Source: an uncultured Lachnospiraceae bacterium
GTDB lineage: Bacteria > Bacillota_A > Clostridia > Lachnospirales > Lachnospiraceae
DNA: 8,389 nt
Reading direction: 5' to 3'
Assembly (NCBI GenBank): GCA_946630765.1
Contig: CAMOZF010000066.1
Location: 1 to 8,389, forward strand
Positions 5,951-8,389 of the stretch are shown here, piece after piece (positions within the stretch are counted from its first letter, which is position 1; each line of letters begins with the position of its first letter). The position numbers and the translations under genes were made by a program. The notes beneath the pieces are model-generated. The model was given only the letters and a program-made list of their open reading frames with translations. It made no database searches and was not told where the DNA came from.

Positions 5951-6911
5951 CCCGATCGTGACAGCATACAGCGATCTGAAGATTCCGGTGCTCAGTATGG
6001 TGATGATGGGTCTGAGCGCGGCGATTCTTCTCGGGGCACTGATCCTTTGCTTTGTGATGCTTTTCAACCGCACCGAGAACTGGGGAACCGGCGTGATCTC
6101 CGGTATGGCCGGCTATCTTCTGATCTGCTATGCTCTCTACATGGGCATTCAGGTGGCGTTGAATGCGATCCCCTTTACGAAGGGTTTTGTGCAGAACCAG
6201 CCGGACCATTATACGGTACTGATCACGGTGCTTTCCGGGCTTCTCGTGTGTCTCGCGGTTTTTGCCACGATGAAATACGTCAGCAACATGATGATGAAGC
6301 GCGGCCAGATGATGACGATCGGTACGGCGCTTGCGGTCGGCGTCGGCATGTTCGGCGCGTCTGTGATTATCTCGAAGGAGATGATGAACAGCATCCAGTA
6401 TATTGTCGTTGCGACCTCCATCAACAAGATGGGCTTTGACCCGGCAGTGACGACGACGGTGGCCTCGATGATGGAGAACGGCTACGAGAAGGAAGAAGCC
6501 ATCAAGCTTGCGACGGATTCCCTTCTGTCCATGATCAATGAGCCGTCGATTTCCTTCCTGCTGAACGGAACGTACTATATCCTGATGGCGGTTCTTCAGA
6601 TCTGCGCGGCAGTGCTGGTGTACGGCGTCATGAAGGGCACCCTTGACAACAAGTGGCAGATTCTCGGCTATTCGGGGCTTCTTCTTTCGATCATTCCGAG
6701 CGTCCTGTCGAATGTCACCGGAATCCCCGGATGGGTTGCTTTCCTGATCAATCTTACGCTTTCGGGCGTTGTTTTATTCCTGACCGTGAAGGCCGTCAAG
6801 ACCTATATGCCGGACGATTTCCAGAGTCTTACCTACAATCACCGGAAAAAGAAAGTCAAGGAAGATGCCGAAAAGAGGAAGAAAATGCCTCATATAGAGA
6901 TGCCAAAGTAA
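5889..6911 (+). CDS. Polytopic membrane protein of unknown function (about 7 transmembrane helices)
   Basis: I do not recognise this 340-residue protein with certainty. Hydrophobic segments are visible at about 33-58, 69-91, 107-129, 138-162, 221-248, 256-275 and 280-303. Between helices four and five is a soluble stretch of about 55 residues (163-220) with a methionine- and threonine-rich part and a KEEAIKLATDSLLSM helix. The C-terminus (304-340) is strongly basic (NHRKKKVKEDAEKRKK) and probably cytoplasmic. The overall layout recalls YhfC-type putative membrane proteases, but the Glu/His motifs expected of an active enzyme are not seen, so that relation is weak inference. ATG 5889 is the earliest in-frame start after a TAA at 5880-5882. 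Its AGGAG (5872-5876) is 12 nt away, rather far, and ATG 5901 is an alternative. It heads a three-gene unit with 19 bp to the next gene. Confidence 0.85.
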   Translation: MNGLMTVFCAAQETTAAIEIDPIVTAYSDLKIPVLSMVMMGLSAAILLGALILCFVMLFNRTENWGTGVISGMAGYLLICYALYMGIQVALNAIPFTKGFVQNQPDHYTVLITVLSGLLVCLAVFATMKYVSNMMMKRGQMMTIGTALAVGVGMFGASVIISKEMMNSIQYIVVATSINKMGFDPAVTTTVASMMENGYEKEEAIKLATDSLLSMINEPSISFLLNGTYYILMAVLQICAAVLVYGVMKGTLDNKWQILGYSGLLLSIIPSVLSNVTGIPGWVAFLINLTLSGVVLFLTVKAVKTYMPDDFQSLTYNHRKKKVKEDAEKRKKMPHIEMPK

Positions 6912-6930
6912 CAGAAAGGAAGGTTAGGAT

Positions 6931-7977
6931 ATGATTCACATTTACAAATGTCCAAACTGCGGATCGTCACTCCAGTATCAGCCGGGAACGGCTGAGATGG
7001 TCTGTCCGAACTGCAGGCAGAGTCAGACGATTCAGGCCGTCCTTCAGAAAGAGGACAGCGGAGCGGCAAGCGGCCTTTCAGGACAGGAGAATTCCTCGAA
7101 TGCCGGCAACGGCGTCGAGAATATGCAGTGCCCCGCCTGCGGCGGTCCGCTGACGACGGATGAGCACACGGCAGCAACCTTCTGTCCGTACTGCAAGTCT
7201 CCCGCGATGATCGGGAGCCGTTTCTCGGGCGCGTACCGTCCGAGCCGGGTGCTTCCGTTCCAGTTCGACAAGAAGGAGGCGCAGAACAAGTTCAAGACCT
7301 GGCGCGGCACCGGCCTTCTGACCCCGTCGAAGTTCAAATCCGCGGCGACGATGGACAAGGTGACCGGCGTTTACGTTCCGTACTGGCTCTACAGCTATAC
7401 CGGCAATGTGAATATGCAGGGCGAGGGCCTGAACACAAGAGTCAGCCGCATGGGCGACGATGAGATCATCGAAACCGACCATTATCAGATCGACCGCACG
7501 GTTGAGACAAGTTATGAAAATGTTCCTGCGGATGCTTCCGAGAAGTTCCCGGACGAGAACATGAATGTCCTCGAGCCCTTTGATTTCTCCAAGCTCGTCA
7601 ACTTCTCGATGCCGTATATGTCCGGCTTCCTTGCGGATACCTATGACTATTCGGCGGCGCAGATCAATGAGAAGATCCGCTCGCAGGTTGAGCAGGACAT
7701 GGTGGAGATTGCCCGTTCCACGATCACGGAATATGAGACGGTGAACCTGATGGGAACCCAGGTGAATTACACGGATCAGAAGGCCGAGTACGTCTTCCTT
7801 CCGATCTGGACACTCATATTTGAATACATGGGCAAAAAGTACCCCTTATACATGAACGGTGAGACCGGCGAGATCGACGGCGTGGTGCCCTACAGCAAGC
7901 TAAAGGCGCTCCTGATCTTCGCGATCACATTCGGTGTCATCTTCCTGATTGTGTTCCTTCTGGGGAGGGTATTCTGA
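6931..7977 (+). CDS. Double zinc-ribbon protein with a C-terminal membrane anchor
   Basis: Two four-cysteine zinc ribbons are clear: Cys7, Cys10, Cys25, Cys28 and Cys67, Cys70, Cys85, Cys88. They are separated by a Ser/Gly/Gln-rich linker (about 29-63). The rest has the pattern of Firmicute proteins usually labelled TFIIB-type zinc-ribbon proteins: FQFDKKEAQNKFKTW, GVYVPYWLY (146-154), YVFLPIWTL (287-295) and YMNGETGEIDGVVP (307-320). One membrane helix (about 326-346) ends the 348-residue protein, so it is probably tail-anchored. It is not expected to be a transcription factor despite the family name. AAAGGAAGG (6915-6923) lies 7 nt before the ATG. The gene is 19 bp after the membrane-protein gene, and its TGA overlaps the next ATG by one base. 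The molecular function is unknown. Confidence 0.88.
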   Translation: MIHIYKCPNCGSSLQYQPGTAEMVCPNCRQSQTIQAVLQKEDSGAASGLSGQENSSNAGNGVENMQCPACGGPLTTDEHTAATFCPYCKSPAMIGSRFSGAYRPSRVLPFQFDKKEAQNKFKTWRGTGLLTPSKFKSAATMDKVTGVYVPYWLYSYTGNVNMQGEGLNTRVSRMGDDEIIETDHYQIDRTVETSYENVPADASEKFPDENMNVLEPFDFSKLVNFSMPYMSGFLADTYDYSAAQINEKIRSQVEQDMVEIARSTITEYETVNLMGTQVNYTDQKAEYVFLPIWTLIFEYMGKKYPLYMNGETGEIDGVVPYSKLKALLIFAITFGVIFLIVFLLGRVF

Positions 7978-8389
7978 TGAGAAAAACAGCACTCTTACTT
8001 CTTGCGGCGCTTGCGGCCATCCTGGTGCTTGCAGCATGTCAGAAAAGTGTCCCGGCGTCTCTGTCAAGTTACATTACGGATGACGGCGACTATCTGAGCG
8101 CCGAACAGGAGAATGCGCTTCAGAGCGCGATCCTCGAGGCGCGTGAAAAAACGGAGTCGGACTATATCATCGTATTCACGAAGAATCCGCCGACCGACGA
8201 CTCCAGAGCTGCGGCGGAACAGGTGATGGAAGCCTTCCGAAATGCCGGCGGCGGTTACGGAGAGAATCAGCAGACAATCGGCCTCTATGTCGATATGCTG
8301 AACAGAAAGCTTTTCATCAACGAATACAACAAGGCCGAGGATTACAAGCTCAGCGACGGCACGATCGACGCGATCGTTCAGGATGTTGC
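7977..8389 (+). CDS. TPM-domain lipoprotein, 3' truncated by the window edge
   Basis: The frame runs open from ATG 7977 to the right edge (137 codons seen). A lipoprotein signal peptide is clear: MRKTA, a hydrophobic core, and the lipobox LAAC with lipidated Cys21. The following sequence matches the start of a TPM domain (TPM_phosphatase, PF04536), with YLSAEQENALQSAILEARE (40-58), the strand SDYIIVFTKN, and IGLYVDMLNRKLFI (101-114). The last seen helix is LSDGTIDAIVQDV. TPM proteins are associated with envelope or photosystem II quality control, and some show phosphatase activity. The role here is unknown. The ATG overlaps the stop codon of the zinc-ribbon gene (TGATG), a sign of translational coupling and joint function. 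No separate ribosome binding site is needed, though GGGAGGG (about 7963-7969) serves well. Confidence 0.85.
   Translation, partial: MRKTALLLLAALAAILVLAACQKSVPASLSSYITDDGDYLSAEQENALQSAILEAREKTESDYIIVFTKNPPTDDSRAAAEQVMEAFRNAGGGYGENQQTIGLYVDMLNRKLFINEYNKAEDYKLSDGTIDAIVQDV

Noticed and set aside
1..8389. Search for tRNA, rRNA, riboswitch, CRISPR array, insertion sequence or attachment site
   Set aside because: No repeated spacers, terminal inverted repeats, transposase motifs or RNA-gene signatures were seen on either strand.

Overview
The window looks like chromosomal DNA from a moderately GC-rich Firmicute, most likely a Clostridia/Lachnospiraceae-type gut organism. This is inferred from strong AGGAG-type ribosome binding sites, near-consensus sigma-A promoters, a DUF5711-type membrane protein, class II fructose-bisphosphate aldolase, TTG start use and a TPM-domain lipoprotein. 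Nothing in it looks like a prophage, transposon, CRISPR array or RNA gene.

Left block (1-5400, all + strand). The window opens inside a gene whose visible part matches the C-terminal third of a large glycoside hydrolase family 2 (GH2, sugar-binding) protein. After 19 bp comes a DUF5711-like single-pass membrane protein with a TTG start. After another 18 bp comes transketolase (tkt), and 42 bp later class II fructose-bisphosphate aldolase (fba). The tight spacing suggests one co-directional unit that ends at a 19-bp perfect hairpin at 5352-5393. tkt and fba join the non-oxidative pentose phosphate branch to lower glycolysis through fructose 6-phosphate, erythrose 4-phosphate and triose phosphates. 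A GH2 enzyme upstream would supply hexoses, although its link to the operon is positional only. The stop codons before tkt and before fba both begin the same AT-rich 11-mer.

Middle (5400-5890). A 66-residue cold-shock protein is encoded on the minus strand, converging on fba across the shared hairpin, which has terminator character on both strands. Its promoter (TTGACT-17-TAAAGT) and a near-perfect divergent promoter (TTGACA-17-TATACT) lie back to back. The second promoter has a 10-bp perfect palindrome in its spacer.

Right block (5889-8389, + strand). Three closely packed genes follow the divergent promoter: an unrecognised protein of about seven membrane helices, a double zinc-ribbon protein with a C-terminal membrane anchor, and a lipoprotein with a TPM domain that runs off the right edge. 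The last two overlap by one base. This looks like a small membrane-associated module, probably acting in envelope or protein quality control. Its function cannot be read from sequence and it is the least explained part of the window.
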